Part shown: positions 7,681 through 14,157 of the stretch, piece after piece
Layout of the letters: every line of letters begins with the position of its first letter
Position numbering within the stretch: the first letter of the stretch is position 1
Source: Actinomycetes bacterium
GTDB lineage: Bacteria > Actinomycetota > Thermoleophilia > Solirubrobacterales > Solirubrobacteraceae
Direction of reading: 5' to 3'
Length of the DNA stretch: 20,310 nt
Assembly: GCA_023405705.1 (NCBI GenBank)
Contig: JAEXXR010000052.1
Span: forward strand, 1-20,310
Made by a program: the position numbers and the translations under genes
Notes under the pieces: model-generated
What the model was told of the DNA's origin: nothing
Seen by the model: only the letters and a program-made list of their open reading frames with translations
Databases searched by the model: none

Positions 7681-7696
7681 CCGCCTGGCCAGGCGG
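7681..7696. promoter_or_regulatory. 16-bp perfect palindrome in the acyl-CoA synthetase upstream region
   Basis: CCGCCTGGCCAGGCGG is perfectly self-complementary. It lies about 30 bases upstream of the putative -10 box, where a TetR/FadR-type regulator of fatty-acid genes could bind. It may instead be part of a terminator for the 62-aa gene ending at 7839. The rest of 7606-7838 is GC-rich with no recognisable gene. Confidence 0.35.
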
Positions 7697-7838
7697 GTGT
7701 TCGCATGCGCACATTCGGGCGCCCGCTTTCCGGGGCGCTGCGGTGATGGCTGGCCACCCGTCGGGCCCGCGGCGGGCCGACGTCGGTGGCGGCGCGCGCG
7801 GGCGGAGTGGGGGGACGGGTGGGTGGGAGGCCGGCGAC

Positions 7839-8027
7839 CTATCCGGTCGCCAAGGGTGTCGGCGAGGCGGTGACCTGGTACTGCTCCTCCAGGCTCGCCG
7901 AGAAGAGGGTTCTGTCGATGCGGCCGTGGTAGATGGGGACGCCCATCTCGAGGCACTTGAGGATCACGTCGCGCCGGTCAAGGCCAGCCTCGCGTGCGAG
8001 CTCCGTGGGCGTCAGATGGTTTGCCAT
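7839..8027 (-). CDS. Small helix-turn-helix protein (62 aa)
   Basis: A short protein with a MerR/IF2-N-like helical start: LTPTELAREAGLDRRDVILK, then CLEMGVPIYHGRIDRTLF and a C-terminal SLEEQYQVTA stretch. The 'ELAREAGLDRRDVI' turn is typical of a DNA- or RNA-binding helix-turn-helix in which the second helix specifies recognition. The start is ATG 8027, preceded by GGGAGG, and a good promoter lies at 8064-8092. It is monocistronic. I cannot name the family or its target. Confidence 0.75.
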   Translation of the reverse strand: MANHLTPTELAREAGLDRRDVILKCLEMGVPIYHGRIDRTLFSASLEEQYQVTASPTPLATG

Positions 8028-8063
8028 CGGTCTTGAGACCTCCCGTGTGGATGCCGTGATGCG

Positions 8064-8092
8064 GTTATACCTCCACCGACGGACGCGCTCAA
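8064..8092 (-). promoter_or_regulatory. Sigma-70-type promoter of the 62-aa gene
   Basis: On the minus strand TTGAGC (8092-8087), exactly 17 nt, then TATAAC (8069-8064). This matches the housekeeping consensus well and predicts a start near 8057, about 30 bases upstream of the ATG with its own ribosome binding site. Confidence 0.65.
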
Positions 8093-8100
8093 ACCCACTG

Positions 8101-8129
8101 GTCTGAACGCCCGTAGTTGGCGCTCAGAC
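8101..8129 (-). terminator. Hairpin at the 3' end of the Nif3-family gene
   Basis: GTCTGAACGCC (8101-8111) and GGCGCTCAGAC (8119-8129) form an 11-bp stem (one wobble pair in the transcript) with a 7-nt loop, straddling the stop codon at 8124. It is followed on the minus strand by a short GTTTG. Likely a transcription terminator. Confidence 0.5.
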
Positions 8130-8897
8130 AGGGTTTGGGAGGTCGACGAAACGGTGATCCACGCCGAATCGCTCGGCGACCAGCTCGCCGATGCGGCGGA
8201 CCCCGAACGTCTCCGTCGCGTAGTGGCCGGCGGCGATGAAGTGGATGCGGTTCTCGCGCGCCTGCGCCATCACGTGCTCCTTCGGCTCGCCGGTCATGAA
8301 GGCGTCGAGCCCGAGGTCGATCGCTTCGCTCAGGTCGTTGGCGGCCGAGCCGGAGACGATCCCGAGCCGGCGCACGAAGGCGGGGCCGGCGTCGAAGACG
8401 AGCGGGTCGCGGTCGGTGAGCGTCGCCACGCGCGCGAACAGCTCCGGCGCGGGCACGCCGTCGCCGCCGTTGACGTCGAAGTGGGCGATCGTGCCGATCG
8501 TGCGGCCCTTGTGGTCGAAGGCCGGCTCGACGACGTCGGCGCCGAGGCCGGCCGCGAGCAGCGCGTTGTTGCCGACCTCCGGGTGGGCGTCGAGCGGCAG
8601 GTGGTAGCCGGCGAGCGCGATGTCGTTGGTCAGGAGCGTCTTCAGCCGCTTCGCCTGCGCGAACCCGATCCGCCGCGGCTCGAAGTCCCACAGGATCCCG
8701 TGGTGGACGATCACCAACTGCGCTTGGAGCTCGACCGCGCGCTCGAACAGCTCCAGCTGTCCCGAGACGCCGGAGACGACGGTCGAGACGGTCGCGGAGC
8801 CGGGGACCTGGAGCCCGTTGGGGCCCATGTCCGGAAAGCCTCTGACGCCGAGCAGGTCGTCGAGGAAGGCGATGATCTCTTCGGTGCGGGCGGCCAT
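8124..8897 (-). CDS. Nif3-like dinuclear metal centre hexameric protein (YbgI/NIF3 family)
   Basis: Nif3-family proteins form toroidal hexamers, each subunit holding two metal ions; the biochemical role is still unclear despite the frequent label 'GTP cyclohydrolase 1 type 2'. Recognisable features in the 257-aa product are the N-terminal GVRGFPDMGPNGLQVPG (family: D-x-x-N-x-G-L-q-v), the metal-binding VIVHHGILWDF and GYHLPLDAHPEVGNN, the metal Asp/Glu region in TGEPKEHV, and the C-terminal FIAAGHYATETFGV. The length is that of the short form without the inserted PII-like domain. It starts nine bases after the membrane-protein gene stop (8907), so the two are probably cotranscribed. No clear ribosome binding site precedes ATG 8897. 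Confidence 0.93.
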   Translation of the reverse strand: MAARTEEIIAFLDDLLGVRGFPDMGPNGLQVPGSATVSTVVSGVSGQLELFERAVELQAQLVIVHHGILWDFEPRRIGFAQAKRLKTLLTNDIALAGYHLPLDAHPEVGNNALLAAGLGADVVEPAFDHKGRTIGTIAHFDVNGGDGVPAPELFARVATLTDRDPLVFDAGPAFVRRLGIVSGSAANDLSEAIDLGLDAFMTGEPKEHVMAQARENRIHFIAAGHYATETFGVRRIGELVAERFGVDHRFVDLPNPV

Positions 8898-8906
8898 GAG
8901 GGGAGG

Positions 8907-9374
8907 CTAGACGGTGGGGTCGCTGCTCGCGCGCGCGGCTGTCGCGGCGTGGATGGCGAGCAGTGCGCCGGTCGCCGCGGCGGCCGCGATCGCGATCCAG
9001 CCGCCGATCAGGATCCGGAACGGCGCCTCGCCGAGGCCGGGGACCAGGACGGCGAGCGTCACCCAGCCGGGCAGCGCGAGCGCGACGACGTACGCGGGCG
9101 CGCGCACGTCGCGTGCGCGCGCGGGGCGCAGCCGGAGCGCGAGGCCGAACAGCAGCGTGAGCGCGAGCAGGAGCAGCTCGATGGTGGCTGGGAAGGGGAA
9201 GAAGAACGCGTCGACCTTCGGCAGCTCCGCCTCGGCGGTCGTCTGGAAACCCGGAAGGTAGGTGCTGAGGTGCGCCTCCCAGCTCGTCGGCTGCGCGCGC
9301 GGGAGCAGCATCGTCGCGAAGGAGACGGCGACCGCGACGACGAGCCACCCCCAGCTGCGCTGGAGCGGCGTCAC
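8907..9374 (-). CDS. Four-helix membrane protein of unknown function
   Basis: The 155-aa product has four hydrophobic segments: WGWLVVAVAVSFATMLL (about 8-25), FPATIELLLLALTLLFGLAL (about 60-80), AYVVALALPGWVTLAVLVPG (about 93-112) and ILIGGWIAIAAAAATGALLA (about 121-140). A periplasmic-type loop containing WEAHLSTYLPGF lies between the first two. The start is GTG at 9374 with a weak GAG upstream. It precedes the Nif3-family gene by nine bases on the same strand. Family not recognised. Confidence 0.7.
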   Translation of the reverse strand: MTPLQRSWGWLVVAVAVSFATMLLPRAQPTSWEAHLSTYLPGFQTTAEAELPKVDAFFFPFPATIELLLLALTLLFGLALRLRPARARDVRAPAYVVALALPGWVTLAVLVPGLGEAPFRILIGGWIAIAAAAATGALLAIHAATAARASSDPTV

Positions 9375-9541
9375 GCGGGGCTCGGGTGGGGTCCCGGGTA
9401 CGGCTGGGCGGTGGGCGCGGCCGGCATCTGCGAGACGGTACGCCGCGCCGGCGCCCGCCCGCGCCGCCTCGCGCCACGCATGGTCAGGACCGCGACGCCC
9501 ACATCAGCCCGGCTGTGGAATACTGACCGGGCACCGTTCAT

Positions 9542-9615
9542 CGGGGCGTGGCGCAGCCTGGTAGCGCGCACCGTTCGGGTCGGTGAGGTCCCGAGTTCAA
9601 ATCTCGGCGCCCCGA
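9542..9615 (+). tRNA. tRNA-Pro (anticodon CGG)
   Basis: A full cloverleaf can be drawn. Acceptor arms are CGGGGCG (9542-9548) and CGCCCCG (9608-9614) with discriminator A. The D-arm is GCGC...GCGC with AGCCTGGTA, the anticodon arm is CACCG-TTCGGGT-CGGTG (anticodon CGG, reads CCG), and the T-arm is CCGAG-TTCAAAT-CTCGG. C1-G72 is typical of bacterial tRNA-Pro. CCA is not encoded. AATACT at 9519-9524 may be its -10 box. It marks the boundary between housekeeping genes and accessory DNA and is a plausible integration site. Confidence 0.97.
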
Positions 9616-9620
9616 TTGCA

Positions 9621-9648
9621 GAAAAGCCCCGCTCTGGCGGGGCTTTTC
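9621..9648 (+). terminator. Rho-independent terminator after tRNA-Pro
   Basis: GAAAAGCCCCGC (9621-9632), loop TCTG, then GCGGGGCTTTTC (9637-9648) form a perfect 12-bp stem whose 3' arm ends in a T run. It lies six bases after the tRNA. Its A-tract/T-tract symmetry would allow bidirectional termination. Confidence 0.85.
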
Positions 9649-9857
9649 GCGTTCTGGAGGGGCCCTGAGGTTCCATTTGAGGTGCTTTTTTATGCAGGGC
9701 GCCCGCGAGATTTCGGCGGCTAAGGGCGCTTCTCGGCGCCTGGGGCGTACGGGTCCTGACGCTTTCGGCGACGGTGGTCGCCGGGCGCGGCCGAGCCGCC
9801 GCACGGCGGTCGTGAGCCGTTTGGGCGACGTGGTCGTGTGACCGCTGGCATTCGCCC
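9649..9857. other. Gene-free stretch after the tRNA
   Basis: No protein-like reading frame is supported on either strand. It contains an isolated T6 run (9686-9691) in otherwise GC-rich DNA. If the element hypothesis is right this is the element's left end. I see no obvious repeat of the tRNA 3' end here. Confidence 0.4.
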
Positions 9858-9886
9858 TTGTCGCTGGATTCCGGTCCACCTACAGT
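9858..9886 (+). promoter_or_regulatory. Promoter of the RLLDD-GW operon
   Basis: TTGTCG (9858-9863), exactly 17 nt, then TACAGT (9881-9886): a good housekeeping promoter. Transcription would start near 9893, giving a leader of about 75 bases to the first ATG at 9968. Confidence 0.6.
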
Positions 9887-9900
9887 CGGCGGCGCTGTAG
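9880..9900. promoter_or_regulatory. Inverted repeat overlapping the operon -10 box and start site
   Basis: CTACAG, nine bases, CTGTAG is a perfect dyad that includes the -10 hexamer. Its position is ideal for autorepression by the XRE or ribbon-helix-helix protein encoded at the end of the same operon. The assignment of binder is inference. Confidence 0.5.
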
Positions 9901-9967
9901 TTCCACCCAATAAGCGGCCCGGCGGTGCTGTGACACCCCGGGCCCGGCACCGAAAGGAGCACTTTCG

Positions 9968-10444
9968 ATGCAAGACCATTGTTCCCGATCGCCGCGAGGC
10001 GATGGGCAGTTCCCGGCTGCGCAGATGCCGCACGGCCTGATCGTGTCGGGCGACATCCGCGATGCGATCCATCCCGAGCTGATGATCGCGCTGAGCGTCG
10101 TCGGCGACATCTGGATCTCGCAGGACCAGGGCGCGCACGTGGAGGCGGCCTCGCGGGCGCGCGAGCTGCGTGATGTTACGCGGCTGCTGGACGACTTCGG
10201 CTGGGATCCCGAGGGCGACGCGTCCGAGTACCAGATCACGCTCGGCGCGGCCGAGCTGACGCGGGTCGTCGGTCGTCTCCAGCTGCGGACGGCAGCCGCG
10301 CTGGAGGAGGAGATCCCCGAAGCGCGCGCGAGCGAGCTGCCGTGCCGAGACTCGCTGCGCGCGATCGCCGCCTACGGCGCGATCCTCCGGCTGCTGGGCG
10401 AGGCTACGAAGCCGGCCGTGCTCGGGCGCGGCGAGGGGGTGTAG
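9968..10444 (+). CDS. Single-copy RLLDD-GW domain protein, function unknown
   Basis: First gene of a five-gene operon. It starts at ATG 9968, preceded by AAAGGAG. The 158-aa product has a polar N-terminus (about 30 residues) and then one copy of a helical domain shared with the next two proteins. A first helix (MIALSVVGDIWISQ) is followed by ELRDVTRLLDDFGWD (signature at residues 72-79), an acidic linker, then YQITLGAAELTRVVGRLQLR. The same order (amphipathic helix, RLLDD-x-GW, F/Y-x-[IV]-T, L-x-R-x-L-x-x-L) recurs in all five copies. No signal peptide, membrane segment or known catalytic motif is seen. I cannot assign the family. Confidence 0.8.
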   Translation: MQDHCSRSPRGDGQFPAAQMPHGLIVSGDIRDAIHPELMIALSVVGDIWISQDQGAHVEAASRARELRDVTRLLDDFGWDPEGDASEYQITLGAAELTRVVGRLQLRTAAALEEEIPEARASELPCRDSLRAIAAYGAILRLLGEATKPAVLGRGEGV

Positions 10445-10447
10445 GCG

Positions 10448-11317
10448 ATGCCGCTGCCCAAGAGGAAGCCGGGCGCGCCGCTGCGTCTGGGCGTCGTCTC
10501 CCGCGACGCTCTGCGCGGCGCCGCGCTGGAGCTGCTCGCCATGCCGGGGTACGTGTCGGAGGTCGGCAACGTGCTGGACCACTTCGAGTCGGCCGGTCGG
10601 CGCGGGCTGGTGGAGGCCGTCTTCCGGTTGCTGGACGACCTCGGCTGGGGCGCTGACGACTGCGAGAGCGTGTTCGCGCTGACCCAGCCTGACGCCGAGC
10701 TTGCCAGAGCAGTGCTCGCGGTGCGGGGCAACACGAGGGCTTCGCTGGCGTTCGGGGTGCTGGCCGATGTCGCTGAAGCTCCGCGGCCCAGCGGCCGGCG
10801 TCAGCGGTTGGCCGAGCACGCGCTCGCGCTGTTCGCCCTGGGAGTCTGCGACGACGTGCTGGCGGCGCTGCCGCCATCGATAGCCGAGCAGCTCACGGGA
10901 GAACAGCCCGAGAGCATCGAGACGATCGCCGCCGACACGCGCGCAGCCGCGACGACGGCCCCGGCCGGGCGCATCTTGGCCGTGCCACATGGGGCGCGGA
11001 TAGAGCTGCGCGAGGCGGTGCTGCTCTGCCTCGAGCAGCCGATGACGGTGTTCGCGGACGCGGTCGCGGCGCCCGGCGCGCACGACGCCCGCCGCTTGCG
11101 AGCGCAGGTGGTGGCGGGGTGGCGGCTGCTGGACGACCTCGGCTGGAACCAGCAGGACCCGCGCCACGAGTTCCGCATCACGATGCCCGTCGAGCAGCTT
11201 GCCTTGGCGCTGCTGTGGCTGCACGAGGCGCCCGGCCAGCCCGTGACGGCGGCCCGACGGCTGCTGGAGCTGTTGGCGCCCGAGGTCGTGGAAGGAGCGG
11301 CGTCATGGACTCCGTGA
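10448..11317 (+). CDS. Two-copy RLLDD-GW domain protein, function unknown
   Basis: Second operon gene, starting three bases after the previous stop with GAGGGGG upstream. The 289-aa product carries two copies of the repeat. Copy one has RLLDDLGWGADD at residue 60 followed by VFALTQPDAELARAVL. Copy two has WRLLDDLGWNQQDPRHEF at residue 226 followed by RITMPVEQLALALLWLHE. The copies are separated by an Ala-rich middle (about 130-205). Copy one is the most diverged of the five. Soluble, helical, no known enzyme motif. It overlaps the next gene by 13 bases, indicating translational coupling. Confidence 0.8.
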   Translation: MPLPKRKPGAPLRLGVVSRDALRGAALELLAMPGYVSEVGNVLDHFESAGRRGLVEAVFRLLDDLGWGADDCESVFALTQPDAELARAVLAVRGNTRASLAFGVLADVAEAPRPSGRRQRLAEHALALFALGVCDDVLAALPPSIAEQLTGEQPESIETIAADTRAAATTAPAGRILAVPHGARIELREAVLLCLEQPMTVFADAVAAPGAHDARRLRAQVVAGWRLLDDLGWNQQDPRHEFRITMPVEQLALALLWLHEAPGQPVTAARRLLELLAPEVVEGAASWTP

Positions 11318-12135
11318 CCATCCGACGGGCCGAGCGCGACGCGCTGTATTGGCTCTGCTGGCTGAAGATGGCCGCGATCGGCGAGATCTTCACTGCGTTC
11401 GCGGCCGGCGACGTCGACGAGGCGCGGGGCTTGCGGCACGTCTACCGCGACGTGACGCGGCTGCTGGACGACATCGGCTGGAAGGAGCAGCAGGACGGCG
11501 ACGCGTTCGCGGTCACGATGGAGCTCGATGCGCTGCTGCGCGCGCTCTTGCAGCTGCACGAGCGCGGGATCGCGCTCGTCTCCGCCCACGCGCACGGCGT
11601 CGGCGACGGACCCGAGGAGCTCCAGAAAGCCGTGGACGGCGTCACAGCCTGCGACGCGCTCATGATCCGACTTGCCCAACCGGTCAGCAGCGACGACCTC
11701 GCCGCGGACGAGCCGGAGGCGGCGAACGTCGCGATCACGGTCCGGCGCAACGAGCGCCGGGCGCTCTGGCACCTCTGCTACCAGCGGATGGCGGCGATCG
11801 GCGACATCTTCGACGCCTTCGACCGCGACGACGCCAGCGAGGCGCTGACGCTGCGCAACCGTTACCGCGACCTGATGCGGCTGCTGGACGACATCGGCTG
11901 GAGAGAGGAACAGCCCGCCGAGCAGTTCGCGATCACGATGGAGCCCGACCGGCTCGTGCGCGTGCTGCTGCGCTTGCACGAGACCGCCGTCGAGCAGATC
12001 GCCGACCACGTCGACGGCCTCGCCGACCAGCCGCAGAGGCTCCAGACGGCCGCCGTCGGCGCAGCGGCCTGCGGCACGCTCCTGACGCAGCTCGCCTACA
12101 TGCACGGGACGCCCTCAGGGGAGGCGTCGTCATGA
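11305..12135 (+). CDS. Tandem-duplicated RLLDD-GW domain protein, function unknown
   Basis: Third operon gene. ATG 11305 was chosen because GGAAGGAG sits just upstream and the first repeat begins at residue 9. The 276-aa product is essentially two copies of one ~140-residue domain. Signatures are TRLLDDIGWKEQQ at residue 52 and MRLLDDIGWREEQ at residue 192, exactly 140 residues (420 bases) apart. Each is preceded by R-x-(E)R-x-ALxxLCxxxMAAIG(E/D)IF and followed by FA(V/I)TME and L-x-R-x-L-x-x-LHE. The two halves are much more alike than the copies in the other genes, so the duplication is recent. It overlaps the XRE gene by four bases (ATGA). Confidence 0.82.
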   Translation: MDSVTIRRAERDALYWLCWLKMAAIGEIFTAFAAGDVDEARGLRHVYRDVTRLLDDIGWKEQQDGDAFAVTMELDALLRALLQLHERGIALVSAHAHGVGDGPEELQKAVDGVTACDALMIRLAQPVSSDDLAADEPEAANVAITVRRNERRALWHLCYQRMAAIGDIFDAFDRDDASEALTLRNRYRDLMRLLDDIGWREEQPAEQFAITMEPDRLVRVLLRLHETAVEQIADHVDGLADQPQRLQTAAVGAAACGTLLTQLAYMHGTPSGEASS

Positions 12136-12446
12136 CCGCGGAGGAGCAGGGGACTTGGACCAGGCCGGCGCAGTCGGTCGATCACGACTACCTCGGCCGC
12201 GCGATCCGCGAGCTGCGCGCCCGGCGCGCGCTCTCGCAGGAGAAGCTCGGCTTTGCCTCCGGGCTGCATCGCAACTACATCGGCGCGATCGAGCGCGGCG
12301 AGATCAACCCGACCTTCAGGGTGCTGCTCAGAGTCAGCGACGGGCTGCGGCTTCCGCTCTCGGAGATCTTCGCCCTCTTCGAACAGCGGCGCGAGGACGA
12401 CCCGCCGCCCACACGCCGCCGTCGCCGGCGACGGCTCGGGCCGTGA
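12132..12446 (+). CDS. XRE-family helix-turn-helix transcriptional regulator
   Basis: The 104-aa DNA-binding protein has a Cro/CI-type five-helix domain at about residues 20-80: YLGRAIRELRARRALSQEKL, then GFASGLHRNYIGAIERGEIN, PTFRVLLRVSDGLRLPLSEI. SQEKLGFASGLHRNYIGAIERG is the helix-turn-helix itself and matches the family closely. A basic Arg-rich tail follows. ATG overlaps the upstream TGA (ATGA), and its own stop overlaps the next GTG (GTGA). As a small regulator inside the operon it is the obvious candidate to bind the dyad over the operon promoter (9880-9900). Confidence 0.92.
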   Translation: MTAEEQGTWTRPAQSVDHDYLGRAIRELRARRALSQEKLGFASGLHRNYIGAIERGEINPTFRVLLRVSDGLRLPLSEIFALFEQRREDDPPPTRRRRRRRLGP

Positions 12447-12688
12447 AGACCACCACCGTCCGGTTCGACACCGAGACCTGGGACGACATCGTCCGCCAGT
12501 CCGACGCGCTGGGGATCTCGCACGCGGAGTTCATCCGCGGCGCGGTCCACCGGCGCCTCGGGCGCCTCGCCGACGCCCAGCGGCTTTCCTCTCTCGAGCG
12601 TCAAGCCGCGCTGCTGAACACGCGACTCGAGAGTGTCTCGAGTCTCGTTCAGCGGCTCGCGGTCGTCGCACAGCACGTGCGGCGGTAG
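12443..12688 (+). CDS. Ribbon-helix-helix (CopG/Arc-type) DNA-binding protein
   Basis: The 81-aa product begins with a beta strand TTTVRFDTETWDDI, followed by helix VRQSDALGISHAEFIRGAVHRRL, the ribbon-helix-helix arrangement of Arc/MetJ/CopG repressors. The helical C-terminal half (LSSLERQAALLNTRLESVSS) could be a short coiled coil. The GTG start overlaps the XRE stop (GTGA), so translation is coupled. Such proteins often serve as antitoxins or plasmid copy-number/partition regulators. No toxin-like partner follows, since the next gene has its own upstream region. Confidence 0.82.
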   Translation: MKTTTVRFDTETWDDIVRQSDALGISHAEFIRGAVHRRLGRLADAQRLSSLERQAALLNTRLESVSSLVQRLAVVAQHVRR

Positions 12689-12755
12689 GTATCGAGGCGT
12701 CACCTCTCGGTGCCGGCCCCCAAAACGAAGTGCGTCACCAGCGCTGGAGGCGTTG

Positions 12756-12761
12756 TAGCCT
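12756..12761 (+). promoter_or_regulatory. Possible -10 box for a leaderless ATPase mRNA
   Basis: TAGCCT lies seven bases before ATG 12769, a spacing typical of actinobacterial leaderless genes, and no ribosome binding site is present. A perfect 10-bp palindrome CCAGCGCTGG (12738-12747) sits just upstream. No convincing -35 box is seen. Confidence 0.35.
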
Positions 12762-12768
12762 GCCGCGC

Positions 12769-14157
12769 ATGGCTGCGGTCGTTCCAGAAGGATACGTCGA
12801 TGCGTTTCCGGAGAAGCGCTTCTTCGTGGGCATGCTGACCCGAGACATCGAGCTGGCGCCCGCGATCATCGATCTGGTCGACAACTGCGTTGACGGTGCC
12901 AAACGAATTCGGCCGGACGAAGAGGACGAGCGACGGTTCGAGGGACTGTGGGTCCGGATCACGATCAACCCAGAGACCTTCGAGATCGAAGACTCCTGCG
13001 GTGGGTTCAGTCGCGATCACGCGGCCCGATACGCGTTCAAGTTCGGTCGCCCCAGAAGTCAGCCAGGTAGCCACGGCGAGGTAGGACAGTTCGGCATCGG
13101 CATGAAGCGGGCGATCTTCAAGATGGGTCGTGCCTTTGAGGTCTTGTCAGCGACTTCCGAAGGCGATCGGTGGCGAGTGCAACTCGACGTCGATGATTGG
13201 TTGGAGGACCAAGACCCGTCGTCGTGGGTGTTCCCACTTGAAGACGCCGACGACGCGGCACCGGACCATCCGGGGACCGTTGTCCGCTGTTCGAAGTTGC
13301 TGCCGGCGGCGCGCTCACGCTTCAGACAGGACGGGTTCCTCTCGCGCGTGCTGCATGAGATCTCGATGCGTCACGCGATCGCGCTGCAGGACGGCCTGAG
13401 AATCGAGGTCAACGGCAGACCGCTCCATCCCCGCCCTCCTTTCCTGCTCGCTGCGGCAGGACTGGAGCCGATCTCATATTCGGAGACCTTGGAGGACACC
13501 GACGGCCAACGCGTCGAGATGAGGTTGTACGCCGGGCTGGCTGCGGGTGAGGAAGACGAAGAGGCGGACACCGATGATCCGAGCCTGTGGACCGGGCTCG
13601 ATGCTGCCGGCTGGTACGTGTTCTGCAACGATCGTGCACTCCTCTTCGCCGATCGCGGCCGGCTGTCTGGATGGGGAGAGGACGTTCCTCGGTTTCATCC
13701 GCAGTACCGACGCTTCCGCGGGTACGTCTACCTTTCAGGCGATAGCTCAGCGATGCCGTGGAATACGGCGAAGACCGATGTCGACGAAGACAGCGAGATC
13801 TGGGCTCAGACTCGGCGTCGGATCGTTGACGCGCTGCGGAAATCCATCACCGTGATGAACCGCATCAAACGAGAGGTTCAGCAGCGGCCGCCCGAAGACC
13901 GTCCGCTCGTCGCGGCCATCAACGCGGCCAAGCCGGCGTCTTTGGAGAACCTGGCCCCACGCAGAACCTTCGTCGTGCCTGACGTGCCGCCTAAGGTCAC
14001 ATCCGACTACGTCCGAGTCGCCTACTCGCTCCCCGCCGACGTGTTTGCGAGAGCGAGTGACGCGCTTGAGACGAGTCGTCCGTCCGAGGTGGGCCAACGG
14101 ACGTTTGCTTACTGGATGCGACGTGAAGTCGACAAGAGGTTCGACTTTGACGGTTGA
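12769..14157 (+). CDS. GHKL-fold ATPase (MORC/Hsp90/MutL-like) of a restriction-modification-type locus
   Basis: The 462-aa product has the Bergerat ATP-binding fold. The N-box is DLVDNCVDGA (residues 35-44, catalytic-site Asn39). Motif G1 is IEDSCGGFS (Asp75, with D-x-x-G-G in place of the usual D-x-G-x-G). The G2 lid is GQFGIGMKRA (106-115). The remaining half probably contains the S5-like domain found in MORC and MutL relatives. Length and context fit the prokaryotic 'paraMORC' ATPases that accompany DNA methylases and Vsr-like nucleases. In those systems the ATPase is thought to remodel or clamp DNA. The next gene overlaps its end by 11 bases; dcm and vsr genes follow. Base composition is visibly less GC-rich than the upstream operon, suggesting separate acquisition. 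Confidence 0.85.
   Translation: MAAVVPEGYVDAFPEKRFFVGMLTRDIELAPAIIDLVDNCVDGAKRIRPDEEDERRFEGLWVRITINPETFEIEDSCGGFSRDHAARYAFKFGRPRSQPGSHGEVGQFGIGMKRAIFKMGRAFEVLSATSEGDRWRVQLDVDDWLEDQDPSSWVFPLEDADDAAPDHPGTVVRCSKLLPAARSRFRQDGFLSRVLHEISMRHAIALQDGLRIEVNGRPLHPRPPFLLAAAGLEPISYSETLEDTDGQRVEMRLYAGLAAGEEDEEADTDDPSLWTGLDAAGWYVFCNDRALLFADRGRLSGWGEDVPRFHPQYRRFRGYVYLSGDSSAMPWNTAKTDVDEDSEIWAQTRRRIVDALRKSITVMNRIKREVQQRPPEDRPLVAAINAAKPASLENLAPRRTFVVPDVPPKVTSDYVRVAYSLPADVFARASDALETSRPSEVGQRTFAYWMRREVDKRFDFDG

Noticed and set aside
9686..9691. T6 run as a terminator
   Set aside because: No stem precedes it; the real terminator of the tRNA is at 9621-9648.
9371..11224. Long minus-strand open frame covering the tRNA and the RLLDD-GW genes
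   Set aside because: It runs straight through a tRNA gene and terminator and opposes well-started, coupled plus-strand genes.
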